A DNA stretch of 64,000 nucleotides. It comes from Deinococcus sonorensis KR-87 (GTDB lineage Bacteria > Deinococcota > Deinococci > Deinococcales > Deinococcaceae). The stretch covers positions 385,786 to 449,785 of the forward strand of contig NZ_CP158300.1 in assembly GCF_040256395.1 (NCBI RefSeq), read 5' to 3'. A model generated the notes under the pieces. The model saw nothing but the letters and a program-made list of their open reading frames with translations. It ran no database searches and was not told where the DNA came from. The position numbers were made by a program, and so were the translations under genes. Below are positions 41,645-50,572 of this stretch, piece by piece (the stretch's first letter is position 1; each line of letters starts with the position of its first letter).

Positions 41645-43726
41645 TCAGCCCAGGCGGCGGATGCGGCGCACCTGACTTTCAAAGTCGTTGAGCTGTACAT
41701 TCACCCCCGCGTGCATCCAGGCGGCGCCGCTGAGCGGCTCCGGCTCCCCCTCGACCTCATACAGGGCGTCCGCGTCCAGGCCACGCAGGTACAGCGGCGG
41801 CAGGATGGTCGGCCGCGCCATGTGGGTCCGGAAGGCGAACAGCACCCCTTCCGAGCGGTCCTTGCTGACGTACTGCACCGCGCTGAAGGGCGCGTGCTGG
41901 GCCGAACGCAGCCGGTACTGGTCACCGAACTGAATGACGTGGCGCACTTCCTTGTACAGCGCCACCAGCAGGGTGGCCTGCTCGCGTTCCTGCTCGCTCC
42001 AGTGCAGCAGGTGGCCGCCCAGCCCCAGGCTGCCGAGCATGCTGACGTGAAAGCGGAACTCCAGCGGCAGCCGCCCCCGGTCCGCGTCTGTCACCCAGGC
42101 TTCCATGGTGCTGGCCGGGAACACCTGCGAGTAGCCGTCCTGAATGCTCAGCCGGGCGGCGGCGTGGGTGTTGTCGCTCACCCACACCTGATCGGCCAGC
42201 CGCAGGATGCCCAGGTCAGCGCGGCCGCCACCGCCAGAGCAGCTCTGCCACACCACCTGTGGATGCCGCCCCTTCAGGGTGCCCCACAGCCCGTACAGGC
42301 CCTCCACGTAGCGCACCCACAGCTCGCGCTGGTCACGCGGCGCGTCCGGCCAGCCGGCCTCGCTGACGTTACGGTTCATGTCCCACTTGATGAAGCGGAT
42401 GTCATGCTCGGAGAGCAGCCGGTCCAGCGTCTCCAGCAGGTACGTCTGCACCTCCGGCATCGCCAGGTTCAGGATCAGCTGGTTGCGCGCCTCGGTGCGC
42501 TGGCGCTCCGGGAAGTGGATCACCCACTCGGGATGCGCGCGGTACAACTCGCTGTCGGGGTTGACCATTTCCGGCTCGATCCACAGCCCGAAATCCATGC
42601 CCAGCGCCTTGACCCGTTCGATCAGCGGCGTCAGGCCATTGGGGAACTTCGTTGTGTCCGGCCACCAGTCGCCCAGCCCGGCGTTGTCCGAGGTGCGGCC
42701 GTGGAACCAGCCGTCGTCCATCACGAACAGCTCCACACCCAGTGCGGCGGCCCGCTCGGCCAGCTGCGCCTGCGACGGCTCGTCCACGTTGAAGAAGGTG
42801 GCTTCCCAGCTGTTGTACAGCACCTTGCGGGTGTGCTGGGGGTTGGGCACCACCTCGGCCCGGATGTGGTCGTGCAGCGCCCGGCTGGCCGCCCCGAAGC
42901 CGTGGGCGGTGTAGCCGGCCAGGCTCGGCGGCGTCACAAACTGCTCTCCGGCGTCCAGCTGCCACACGAAGTCCCAGTCGTTGAGGCCCAGGCTCAGCCG
43001 GGTGGTGCCAAAGTCGGTCACCTCGGCGGCCAGCTTCCAGTTGCCGCTCCACGCCAGCACCCCGAACCACACCTCGCCCGCGTCCTCCTGCGCGTGGCCG
43101 TCATCCAGCGCGAACCAGGGGTTGTGGTGGTGGCTGGTGGTCAGGCGGCGGCTCTCCAGCACCTTGACGCCCTGGGTGAGTGGCTCGCGGTGCAGCCGGA
43201 ACTCGTCGAACCAGCGGCCCGACAGGTGAGAGAGCCGGTAGTCGCGGTGCGGCGGCACGTGCCACTGCGCCGACATCACCGTGTCCAGCTGCACCGTCCC
43301 GCTGCCGGCGTTGCGCACCGTCACCCAGCGCTCGATCAGGTCAACGGCCTCGTGGGCGCGGTAGTGCAGCGTCACCTCCAGCGGATAGGCGGCGTCCTGC
43401 AGGTGCAGCCGCAGCTCTGCCCTCTCCTGCTCGGCACGCACGTAGCGCAGCTCCAGTTCACGGGTGCCGCCGGGCAGCGTCACCTTCAGGCCCGGCCAGT
43501 TGTAGCGCGCTCCGCCGTGCGCCGGGTACTCCTCCGGCACCAGATGCGCCGGCGGGTTGAACGAGGCCCACTCCAGCACCGGCTGGGGGCGCGGGTAGTC
43601 TTCCGCGCGCGGCAGCCGGGGCCCCCAGTAGGTGTGCACCACCCGCCCGTCCGGGTCCAGGCCCAGCGTGTAGGCGGTGCGGTGGGTGGTCAGCACCCAG
43701 AAGGGGGCGGAGGAAAGCTCGTTCAA
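41645..43726 (-). CDS. Alpha-galactosidase, glycoside hydrolase family 36
   Basis: A 693-residue retaining alpha-galactosidase. It has an N-terminal beta-sandwich, then a TIM barrel with VLYNSWEATFFNVDE, FVMDDGWFHGRTSDN, GLWIEPEMVNPDSELY, nucleophile Asp in IRFIKWDMNRN and acid/base Asp in QVWVSDNTHAA. SCSGGGGRADLGIL is the typical GH36 substrate-binding loop. No signal peptide is present, so it acts in the cytoplasm on imported melibiose or raffinose-type sugars. It starts with TTG 43726, with GGAG eight bases upstream. It lies two bases after the GH4 gene, as last gene of the ROK-GH4-GH36 operon. Confidence 0.95.
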   Translation of the reverse strand: MNELSSAPFWVLTTHRTAYTLGLDPDGRVVHTYWGPRLPRAEDYPRPQPVLEWASFNPPAHLVPEEYPAHGGARYNWPGLKVTLPGGTRELELRYVRAEQERAELRLHLQDAAYPLEVTLHYRAHEAVDLIERWVTVRNAGSGTVQLDTVMSAQWHVPPHRDYRLSHLSGRWFDEFRLHREPLTQGVKVLESRRLTTSHHHNPWFALDDGHAQEDAGEVWFGVLAWSGNWKLAAEVTDFGTTRLSLGLNDWDFVWQLDAGEQFVTPPSLAGYTAHGFGAASRALHDHIRAEVVPNPQHTRKVLYNSWEATFFNVDEPSQAQLAERAAALGVELFVMDDGWFHGRTSDNAGLGDWWPDTTKFPNGLTPLIERVKALGMDFGLWIEPEMVNPDSELYRAHPEWVIHFPERQRTEARNQLILNLAMPEVQTYLLETLDRLLSEHDIRFIKWDMNRNVSEAGWPDAPRDQRELWVRYVEGLYGLWGTLKGRHPQVVWQSCSGGGGRADLGILRLADQVWVSDNTHAAARLSIQDGYSQVFPASTMEAWVTDADRGRLPLEFRFHVSMLGSLGLGGHLLHWSEQEREQATLLVALYKEVRHVIQFGDQYRLRSAQHAPFSAVQYVSKDRSEGVLFAFRTHMARPTILPPLYLRGLDADALYEVEGEPEPLSGAAWMHAGVNVQLNDFESQVRRIRRLG

Positions 43727-43728
43727 GG

Positions 43729-45111
43729 TCAGTCTCCTGCGGGAAGATGGGCGGAGGTCAGGGCGGTAAACTGCGGCAGCCAGTGGGCCTCGGCCTGCAG
43801 CAGCTCGTCCGTCATGGCCCGGATCTGGTCCAGGGTCAGCAGCGCCCCGGTCAACGGGTCAAGCGCCATGGCATGGTACACGTGCTGCACGTCGCCGGTG
43901 AGCGCGGCCTCCACCGCCAGCTCCTGAACCGCCACGTTGCTGCGGTTCAGGGCGGCCAGCTGCGGCGGCAGGCTCCCCAGCGGCGTGGGCTGCACGCCGT
44001 TGCCGTCCACCAGACACGCCACCTCCACCGAGCAGCCGTCCGGCAGGTTGCGGATCAGGCCGCGGTTCGGCACGTTGCCGTAGATCACCGCCGGCTGGTT
44101 GGTCTGCATGGCGTTCAGGATCACCGCTCCGTACTCGACCGAAGGGCGCAGTTCGGTCAGCAGCCGGGCCATCATGCCGTGCTGGTCGTCACCCGCGTTG
44201 CGGCGGCAGATCTCGTAGTAGTCCCAGCGGTACGGCAGCACCTCGCGGGTGGTCTCCGCATCCTTGCGGAAATACGGCAGGTACTCGCTGGCGTGGTGGC
44301 TCGACTCGGTGTGGAAGTACCCGAAATAGTCCATGATGCTGGTCCGCACCCGCTCCTGGCCGCCCTCGTACACGCTGGGGCGGTAGGCGCGGTCGCTGTG
44401 GTTGCCACGGTCCTCGACAATTTCCGGGTCCGGACGCCGCTCCAGGTGCTGCTCGCGCATCAGCTCCCGCAGGCGCGGGTACACGTCCTGGCCATTGTGG
44501 TGCAGCTCCAGCAGCCACGCCTGATGGTTGATGCCGGCGCTGCGAAAGCGCAGTTCGCGGTGCGGAATGCCCAGCACCTGCGCCAGCATCCAGGTGGTGC
44601 CCTGCACGCTGTGACACAGCCCCACCGTCTTCACCCCCAGCCGCGACAGGTACCAGCAGCTCATCGCCATCGGGTTGGCGTAGTTGATCAGCAGGGCCTC
44701 CGGGCACAGCTCGTGCATGTCCTGTGCGATGCGGCGGTAGGCTTCAGCGCTGCGCAGGAAGCGCATCACGCCGCCCGGCCCCAGCGTGTCCCCCACCGTC
44801 TGGTCCAGGCCGTAGCGCCTCGGAATCGTCACGTCCAGCTCGTAGGCGTCCAGGCCGCCCACCTGGAAGGTGACGATCACGGCGTCGGCGCCGCGCAGGG
44901 CCTCGCGCTGATCGGTGCCGGCCTTAACCTGCGCCGGGAAACCATAATGCTGCACCAGCGTCCGCACGTTGCCTTCCGTCACGGCCAGCCGCGCGGCGTC
45001 GATGTCCATCAGGTGAATGGTGCTCGCCTGCAGCGCCGGGAAACTCAGCATGTCCGCCACCAGCCGCAGCGGAAACACCTGCCCGCCGGCTCCGATGATC
45101 GCAATCTTCAT
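43729..45111 (-). CDS. melA: Alpha-galactosidase, glycoside hydrolase family 4 (MelA-like)
   Basis: A 460-residue NAD+- and Mn2+-dependent GH4 enzyme. It has Rossmann motif KIAIIGAGGQVFPLRLVADM, LINYANPMAMSCWYL, the metal Cys in GLCHSVQGT and metal His in AGINHQAWLLEL. A catalytic Tyr region is likely in VYEGGQERVRTSIMDYFGYF. Length and motifs fit alpha-galactosidases of the MelA type better than 6-phospho-glycosidases; alpha-glucosidase specificity cannot be excluded. ATG 45111 overlaps the stop of the ROK gene (ATGA). Having both GH4 and GH36 alpha-galactosidases in one operon is unusual. Confidence 0.9.
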   Translation of the reverse strand: MKIAIIGAGGQVFPLRLVADMLSFPALQASTIHLMDIDAARLAVTEGNVRTLVQHYGFPAQVKAGTDQREALRGADAVIVTFQVGGLDAYELDVTIPRRYGLDQTVGDTLGPGGVMRFLRSAEAYRRIAQDMHELCPEALLINYANPMAMSCWYLSRLGVKTVGLCHSVQGTTWMLAQVLGIPHRELRFRSAGINHQAWLLELHHNGQDVYPRLRELMREQHLERRPDPEIVEDRGNHSDRAYRPSVYEGGQERVRTSIMDYFGYFHTESSHHASEYLPYFRKDAETTREVLPYRWDYYEICRRNAGDDQHGMMARLLTELRPSVEYGAVILNAMQTNQPAVIYGNVPNRGLIRNLPDGCSVEVACLVDGNGVQPTPLGSLPPQLAALNRSNVAVQELAVEAALTGDVQHVYHAMALDPLTGALLTLDQIRAMTDELLQAEAHWLPQFTALTSAHLPAGD

Positions 45112-45998
45112 ACGCTCCACTCCTTGACCTGCTCCCTGACGCCCAACGCTGCCGCGCCCAGCAGGCTGGCCGTCTCGAAGAGCGTGGTCTGCACGCACGG
45201 GACGCTCACCCCCTGCTGCAGCGGCCCGATGAACAGCTCCCAGGCCCGCGACACATTGCCGCCCACCACCACCGTCTCCGGCTGAAAGCGCTGCACCCAC
45301 GGCGACAGCACCTCCCCCAGTCGCTCACCGAAGCTCTGGAATACCTGCCGGGCGCGGGGGTCACCCTGCCCGGCGAGCGCCGCGATCTCGGCCACCGTGC
45401 ACTCCTCGCCGCTGAGGCGCTGGTACTCCCGGACCAGGGCCACGCTCGACAGGGCGGTTTCGGCGTCGGCGTCCCGGTACGGGACCCGGTTGAGCTCGCC
45501 CTCCGGCGGCACCTCCGGCCCGTCGGTCACCACCCGCCCGTCCACCACAAAGCCGGACCCGATGCCGGTGCCGAGCGTGATGCCCATCACGCGCGCCCGG
45601 CCCTGCGCCGCGCCGCCCCACCACTCGCCCAGCACGAACAGGTCGGCGTCGTTGCCAAACTGCAGCGGCAGGCCCGCCAGCGGGGTGCCCTGCCAGCGCC
45701 GGGTCAGTTCCTCGCGGACGCTCACGTTCAGCAGCGCCAGAAACTTGTGGGTCATGTGCGACACGCCCAGTTCCATATCGAAGGGGTGAGGCATCGCCAC
45801 ACCCACCCGCAGCGGCGCGCCGCCCGGCAGGCAGGCGGCCAGCGCGGCCTGCGCCCAGCCGTCTAGCAGGGTGGTGGCGGCTTCGGCGTGGCTGAGGTGT
45901 CGGCGCACCGGGTCGCCCAGCAGGCGGTGCTGCTGCAGGTCCACGGCGGCGGCCGTCACGTGGCTTCCGCCGATGTCGAGCGCGAGGGCATAGGTCAT
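45108..45998 (-). CDS. ROK family sugar kinase without the usual zinc motif
   Basis: A 296-residue ROK-fold protein. It has phosphate motif ALALDIGGSHVTAAAVD, catalytic Asp in LQFGNDADLFVLGEWW, VMGITLGTGIGSGFVVDG, and adenosine-loop VVVGGNVSRAW. The CxCGxxGCxE zinc motif of most ROK glucokinases is absent: the region reads EGELNRVPYRDADAE. No DNA-binding domain is present. It may phosphorylate a hexose released by the two alpha-galactosidases that follow. The start at ATG 45998 follows TGTAAT by seven bases (leaderless); ATG 46007 is the alternative. Confidence 0.85.
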   Translation of the reverse strand: MTYALALDIGGSHVTAAAVDLQQHRLLGDPVRRHLSHAEAATTLLDGWAQAALAACLPGGAPLRVGVAMPHPFDMELGVSHMTHKFLALLNVSVREELTRRWQGTPLAGLPLQFGNDADLFVLGEWWGGAAQGRARVMGITLGTGIGSGFVVDGRVVTDGPEVPPEGELNRVPYRDADAETALSSVALVREYQRLSGEECTVAEIAALAGQGDPRARQVFQSFGERLGEVLSPWVQRFQPETVVVGGNVSRAWELFIGPLQQGVSVPCVQTTLFETASLLGAAALGVREQVKEWSV

Positions 45999-46183
45999 GG
46001 GCCCCATTACACTCGACATCGCACGGTCAGGTCCAGCCGGACCCGGCACCGGGATGAAGGGAAGGCAAGGCGAGCATGTCCCCTGTCGGGCCGACCCGAA
46101 GGGGAGGTCAGCCTGACGGGGCACTCAGCAGATCCCTCGGTCCTGGAGCGCACCCAGGCCCGGTTCCCAGCGGACAGGCCCGC

Positions 46184-46954
46184 TCAGCAGCCGATGTTGG
46201 TGCCGAAGTAACGCTTGCTGAGGGCCGCGTAGCTGCCGTCGCGGATCAGCTGACTCAGCGCGCCGTTCACCGCCTGCCGCAACTCCGAGTTGCCCTTCTG
46301 GTACGCCACGGCGATCTGCTCCTTCCAGAGCGTTTCCCCGATGATCAGGTTGGCTTTGGAGTACGTCTTGACCGCACCCAGCGCCGCGAACCGGTCGGTG
46401 GCGATGGCGTCCACCTGGCCGGTCGCGACCGCCTGGATGGCGGCGTCGCTGCTGGGGTACACCTGCACGGTCTTACGCAGCGGCAGCTTCTGCAGGAATC
46501 CGAAGTAGGTGCTGCCCGACTCGGCGCCGAGGTTCTTGCCGGCCAGCGCCTTGCTGGTGGTGGGGCCGCCCGCGCGGGTCAGCAGGACGCCGCCGGTGCA
46601 GTAGTGCGGCGTGCCGAAGTCCACCGTCTTGAGCCGGGTGCTGGTGATGGCGTGCGAGGCAATCACCAGATCAATGTCGTCCGGGCGCTCGCCCAGGTCG
46701 GTGAGCAGACCGTCGAACGGGCGGATGACCCAGTGAACCTTGAGGCCCAGCCGCTGGGCCAGCAGCGTGGCCAGGTCCACCTCGAACCCGGCGGGCACGC
46801 TGCCTTTCATGTAGTTGAACGGCTCGAAATCGGCGCTGGTGGCCACGTCGAGCGTGCCGCTGGCGCGAATGTCGCTGAGGGTGCGCGCCTGGGAGACAGG
46901 AGCCATGGTGACGAGCAGGGCGGTGGAAAGCAGGAAGAAGCGGGCACCACGCAT
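46184..46954 (-). CDS. Amino-acid-type ABC transporter substrate-binding protein (SBP family 3)
   Basis: A 256-residue exported binding protein of the polar amino-acid class. A signal peptide ends near SQA-RTLSD. SBP_bac_3 features follow: GTLDVATSADFEPFNYM, GFEVDLATLLAQRLGLKVHW, DIDLVIASHAITSTRLKTVDFGTPHY and a C-terminal helix AALSKRYFGTN. AGGAGG seven bases upstream supports ATG 46954. It is monocistronic: no permease or ATPase gene is adjacent, so it must either work with a transporter coded elsewhere or serve as a sensor. Confidence 0.88.
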   Translation of the reverse strand: MRGARFFLLSTALLVTMAPVSQARTLSDIRASGTLDVATSADFEPFNYMKGSVPAGFEVDLATLLAQRLGLKVHWVIRPFDGLLTDLGERPDDIDLVIASHAITSTRLKTVDFGTPHYCTGGVLLTRAGGPTTSKALAGKNLGAESGSTYFGFLQKLPLRKTVQVYPSSDAAIQAVATGQVDAIATDRFAALGAVKTYSKANLIIGETLWKEQIAVAYQKGNSELRQAVNGALSQLIRDGSYAALSKRYFGTNIGC

Positions 46955-47048
46955 AGAAGACCTCCTGACCGTACTGTGGGCCACCCGCCCTGACGAAAAC
47001 GTCACGACGTCAAACGATGTGGCGGCCTAAGCCAGTGAGGTCAGGGCT

Positions 47049-48515
47049 TCAGGGGACGGCGGGATACAGCGTGGCGTACAGCTGAAGCCAGCGGGTGCGG
47101 GCGGCCTCCAGGGCGGCGCTGCTGGCCGGGTCCGGCAGCACGGCCGGACGGGTCCGGGCCTCCCGCTGCAGGGCCTGCAGCGTGGCCCGCTCATGGCCGA
47201 GCAGGGCGGCGCCGGTGGCCGACGCGTCGCCGGCCTCCAGCAGATGGACCGGCACGCCGAGCACGCTGGCGAGCAGGCGGTTCCAGCCGGGGTCGGCGGC
47301 CAGCCCCCCGGTGGAGTACACCCGGCTTCCCGGCGTCTCCTCGTCCAGCGCCCGAACCTGTGCCAGCGAGAATGCCACCGCCTCCAACGCAGCGCGGGCC
47401 ACCTGGGCCCGCCCGTGGGCCAGGGTCAGCCCGTGCAGGGTGGCCCTCAGGTCCGCCCGCCAGTGGGGGCTGCGTTCGCCGCTCAGGTACGGCAGCAGTG
47501 TCAGGCCGTCCGCTCCGGCCGGCACCTCCCCGGCGTCGTGCAACAACCGGGCGAAGCCGGTGGCCGTGTCCAGATCGCTGTACCAGCTGCGCCGCACCCA
47601 GTCGAGCAGAAGTCCACCGTTGTTGATGGCGCCGCCGACCAGGTGGGTCTGCAGGTCCAGGCGGTAGCTCCAGCTGCGGGCCAGCGGGTCCAGGTGTGGC
47701 CGCGCGCTGAGGCGACGGACCGCGCCGCTGGTGCCGACCGTCACCACCACGTCCTCCAGCGCCGCGCCGGTCCCGAGGTTGGCCAGCGCTCCGTCGCTGC
47801 TGCCGGCCAGCACCGGCACGCCGCGCCACGGGCCGGCCAGCACCGGCCCCACCGGCTCACGGGCGTCCAGGACTGTGGGCAGCCGACCCGGCTGAATGCC
47901 GAGGGCGGCCAGCAGTTCCGGGTCCCAGCGGGACGCCTGCAGGTTCCACAGGCCGGTGGTGGAGGCCAGCCCCACGCTGGTGGCCCAGTGGCCGGTGAGG
48001 CGGTGGAGCAGCAGGTCTGTGAGCGACACGAAATGGCCCACTGTCCCGAACACGTCCGGCTGGGTCTGCCGCAGCCACCACAGCCGGGCCGGATGATAGG
48101 GCGCCTGCAGCGGGCAGCCGGTGCGGGGGTAGCTCCAGGCCGGGTCCAACTGGGCACGCAGCTGGGGCAGGGTTAGGGCGGGGCGCGTATCAGCCCAGGT
48201 CAGGGCCGGGCCCATCACGCGTCCTGACCGGTCCAGCAGCACCAGACTGTGCATGGCCGCGCTCGGCACGATGGCGCGCACCGTTACGCCGGCCAGCTGA
48301 CGATGCAGTGCGCTCAGGGCGTCCAGCGCCACGGCCACCACCTGCTCGGCGTCCTGGACCGCCGAGCCGTCCGTGCCGCTGTGCAGCGGGTAGCCGCCGC
48401 CGGAACGGGCCACCACCCGGCCCGCACTGTCCAGCGCCAGCGCCTTTACCGAGGTGGTCCCCAGGTCCACGCCGATGGTCACGTCCGTAGTTGTCATCTG
48501 CCGGCTGTCGGTCAC
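47049..48515 (-). CDS. FGGY family carbohydrate kinase, gluconokinase-like
   Basis: A 488-residue FGGY kinase. It has phosphate motif TIGVDLGTTSVKALALD, MHSLVLLD, TWADTRP, and the segment TGCPLQAPYHPARLWWLR, which is characteristic of gluconokinase (GntK)-type FGGY proteins. VTVGTSGAVR, GGAINNGGLLLDWV, LPYLSGERSPHW and YSTGGLAADPGW complete the family pattern. Gluconate or a close relative (xylulose less likely) is the probable substrate. It starts with GTG 48515, six bases after TATGGT, so it is leaderless. A GC-rich stem covers the -35 region. Confidence 0.85.
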   Translation of the reverse strand: MTDSRQMTTTDVTIGVDLGTTSVKALALDSAGRVVARSGGGYPLHSGTDGSAVQDAEQVVAVALDALSALHRQLAGVTVRAIVPSAAMHSLVLLDRSGRVMGPALTWADTRPALTLPQLRAQLDPAWSYPRTGCPLQAPYHPARLWWLRQTQPDVFGTVGHFVSLTDLLLHRLTGHWATSVGLASTTGLWNLQASRWDPELLAALGIQPGRLPTVLDAREPVGPVLAGPWRGVPVLAGSSDGALANLGTGAALEDVVVTVGTSGAVRRLSARPHLDPLARSWSYRLDLQTHLVGGAINNGGLLLDWVRRSWYSDLDTATGFARLLHDAGEVPAGADGLTLLPYLSGERSPHWRADLRATLHGLTLAHGRAQVARAALEAVAFSLAQVRALDEETPGSRVYSTGGLAADPGWNRLLASVLGVPVHLLEAGDASATGAALLGHERATLQALQREARTRPAVLPDPASSAALEAARTRWLQLYATLYPAVP

Positions 48516-48527
48516 GCGTTTACCATA
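48513..48527 (-). promoter_or_regulatory. Leaderless -10 before a GTG start
   Basis: Minus strand TATGGT (48522-48527), six bases, GTG (48515-48513). Confidence 0.6.
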
Positions 48528-48530
48528 ACG

Positions 48531-48569
48531 GGCCGGGCGCCGCAGGTCGGCGGACCCGGGCGCCCGGCC
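48531..48569 (-). terminator. GC-rich hairpin after the VWA gene, overlapping the kinase promoter
   Basis: GGCCGGGCGCC (48531-48541) pairs with GGCGCCCGGCC (48559-48569), 11 bp perfect with a 17-nt loop. There is no T tract. It occupies the region where the kinase -35 should be. Confidence 0.45.
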
Positions 48570-48579
48570 TCGGCCCGGC

Positions 48580-49827
48580 TCAGCGGCGGGGCTTGCTGCG
48601 GCTGCGGTCGTAGCTCTGGCTGACCGCCCGCTTTCTCAGCTCGGCGTCCCGGCCCGCCGCCAGGTCGCCCTGCAGCGCCTGCAGTTCGGCCAGTTCCGGC
48701 CGGGTGGCCGCGCTCGCGGGCGCCGCCGACACCAGATCCACTGCCGCCGAGAAGGCGCGGGCCGCGTACACCCGGTCGCCCCGGTCCAGCGCGTCCACCC
48801 CTTCGCGCTTCAGCCGCGCCGTTTCCAGCACCGTCACGGCCGCCTGCACCTCGGCATCTTCCGGCAGCTGACCATAGGCGTCACTGTCCAGCAGCGGCAG
48901 GTTCAGCTGGGCGCGCCGGGTGTGGCGGCCCTGGGCATCGCTCCAGGCCAGCCGGACCCGCAGCACCCCCAGCGTGCCGCTGCGGCCCGGCTGGGCCGGC
49001 ACCTTCAGGCGCAGCACCACATCGGTGGTCTGGCCATCCAGCAGGTTCGGCAGCTGCAGCCGCCCGGTGGCGGCGCGTTTCAGGTCGTTGAGCACCTCGG
49101 TCACGCGCACGTCGTGCTCCGGGTTCGGTTCCAGGCCCAGGCTGACCACCCGGCCCACCGTGCGGCTCAGGCCCAGCAGTTCCTGTTCGAAGAAGGCGGG
49201 CAGCGCCTCTGGCCGCTCGACGTGCTCGAAGTTGCCGTCTCCCGCGTTGGCGACGGCCAGCAGTAGGTCCTCGTCGTAGTGGGCCCCCAGGCCGATGGCG
49301 CTGGTGCTGACGCCGCGCTGGGCCAGCCCCTCCACCTGAGGCGCGATGTCGTGGCTGCGCTGCGGCCCCACATTGGCCTGCCCGTCGGTGAGCAGAATCA
49401 CCCGGTTCAGGGCGCCCGGCTGCAGGTGGGTGGCCACCTGGGTTGCCCCCTCCAGCCAGCCGGCGTACAGCGCGGTACTTCCGCCGCACTCGATGCGGTC
49501 AATGGCCTGCTGCAGCGCTTCCGGGTCGGTGACGTGCTGAGACGGCACCACCAGCTGCACCGTGTCGTCGAAGGTGACGATGCTCAGGCGGTCCCTGGGG
49601 CTCAGCTGCTGTACCGCGGCGCGGGCGGCGGCCCGGGCCATCTGCAGCGGCTGGCCGCTCATGCTGCCGCTGCGGTCAATCACCAGCGCTAGATTCAGCG
49701 GCGGCCGGACCTGCGCGGCGCGCGGCAATTGCGGGGCATGGATGCGGGCCAGGACGGTGAGAAGGGTGGCGTGGTCGCGGTTCAGGCCAGTGTGCAGCGG
49801 TAGCAGTTCGATGCGGGGTTCGGTCAT
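48580..49827 (-). CDS. VWA domain protein (YfbK-like)
   Basis: A 415-residue protein with a von Willebrand A domain (about 43-215). A perfect MIDAS motif DRSGSMSG, then GGSTALYAGW and VILLTDGQANVG, show intact metal binding. A beta domain (about 220-320) and a helical, Arg/Lys-rich tail (about 330-415, ending YDRSRSKPRR) follow. No signal peptide or membrane span, so cytoplasmic. VWA proteins of this layout act as binding partners in assemblies; the partner is unknown. ATG 49827 overlaps the stop of the MerR gene (ATGA), so the pair is one operon under the MerR-region promoter. Confidence 0.82.
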   Translation of the reverse strand: MTEPRIELLPLHTGLNRDHATLLTVLARIHAPQLPRAAQVRPPLNLALVIDRSGSMSGQPLQMARAAARAAVQQLSPRDRLSIVTFDDTVQLVVPSQHVTDPEALQQAIDRIECGGSTALYAGWLEGATQVATHLQPGALNRVILLTDGQANVGPQRSHDIAPQVEGLAQRGVSTSAIGLGAHYDEDLLLAVANAGDGNFEHVERPEALPAFFEQELLGLSRTVGRVVSLGLEPNPEHDVRVTEVLNDLKRAATGRLQLPNLLDGQTTDVVLRLKVPAQPGRSGTLGVLRVRLAWSDAQGRHTRRAQLNLPLLDSDAYGQLPEDAEVQAAVTVLETARLKREGVDALDRGDRVYAARAFSAAVDLVSAAPASAATRPELAELQALQGDLAAGRDAELRKRAVSQSYDRSRSKPRR

Positions 49828-50465
49828 GGGGTGTCTCTCCTGAAGGTGGCGAGGGCCTGAAGCAGCGCCTGATACAGCGCGTCCTGTTCGGCGGCGGTGC
49901 GCGGCAGCCGGGCATGGCGGCTGACATGCAGCTCCAGGCCGGGGGCGAGTGCGAGTCGGGTGTAGCGTTCGGGTGGGGACGGCTGGATGTCCGGCGAGGC
50001 TGGAGCGGCACGAGGAGCGGGTGGAGGCGCGCTGCTGAACATCGGCGCGGAGACGGCCGCTGGAGGCTCAGCCTGGGAACGCAGCTGCTTCAGGTAGGCC
50101 AGCGCCGGGTTGCTGGCCTGCAGGGTCAGCTCACTCTGGCCACTGAGCAGCGCGCGCAGTTCGTCATCGGTGCGGGTGGTCAGGGTGCCGTGCAGCGCCT
50201 GGGCGGTCAGGCCCTCCCCCATCAGCCGGCGCAGGGCCAGCAGCTGCAGCAGGTGCCGCTGGCTGTAGCGGGCCTCGCGGCCCTGCTTGGCCGGCTCGTC
50301 GAGCAGGCCCAGGGTGGTGTAATGGCGGATCAGACGCGGGTTGATGGCGTCCTGGGTCCGCCCGGAGCGGTCCAGCGGAAGGTACTGCGGCAGCAGGGTG
50401 TTGGCGAGCGCGGCCAGCTCGTCGAGAGCACCCGACCAGCTGGTCGGGAGGGGTTGTCCGGACAT
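49824..50465 (-). CDS. MerR-type helix-turn-helix regulator with a novel C-terminal domain
   Basis: A 213-residue protein. Residues about 20-95 form a MerR-like winged helix (INPRLIRHYTTLGLLDEPAK, ARYSQRHLLQLLALRRLMGEGL). After a helix and a Pro/Ala/Ser-rich linker (about 130-165), the last 45 residues (LALAPGLELHVSR..., QALATF) resemble no effector domain known to me and have no Cys pair for metals. It is coupled to a VWA gene. The promoter carries GACAGT-type sites where it may bind itself. Confidence 0.78.
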   Translation of the reverse strand: MSGQPLPTSWSGALDELAALANTLLPQYLPLDRSGRTQDAINPRLIRHYTTLGLLDEPAKQGREARYSQRHLLQLLALRRLMGEGLTAQALHGTLTTRTDDELRALLSGQSELTLQASNPALAYLKQLRSQAEPPAAVSAPMFSSAPPPAPRAAPASPDIQPSPPERYTRLALAPGLELHVSRHARLPRTAAEQDALYQALLQALATFRRDTP

Positions 50466-50470
50466 GGCTC

Positions 50471-50510
50471 AGCATATCAGTGACAGTTTTAATTGTCAAT
50501 GACAGTTATA
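50471..50510 (-). promoter_or_regulatory. Consensus promoter with overlapping operator for the MerR-VWA operon
   Basis: Minus strand: perfect TTGACA (50494-50499), a 17-nt spacer and TATGCT (50471-50476), five bases before ATG 50465. The 18-bp dyad TGACA-n8-TGTCA (50481-50498) covers spacer and -35. TGACAGTT recurs exactly 19 bp on (50481 and 50500). Confidence 0.75.
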
Positions 50511-50572
50511 GGTGCAAGCTAGGGCCAGACTCAAAATCTCGCTCAGCCGCTCACGTGGCCTGTCCCCACCCC

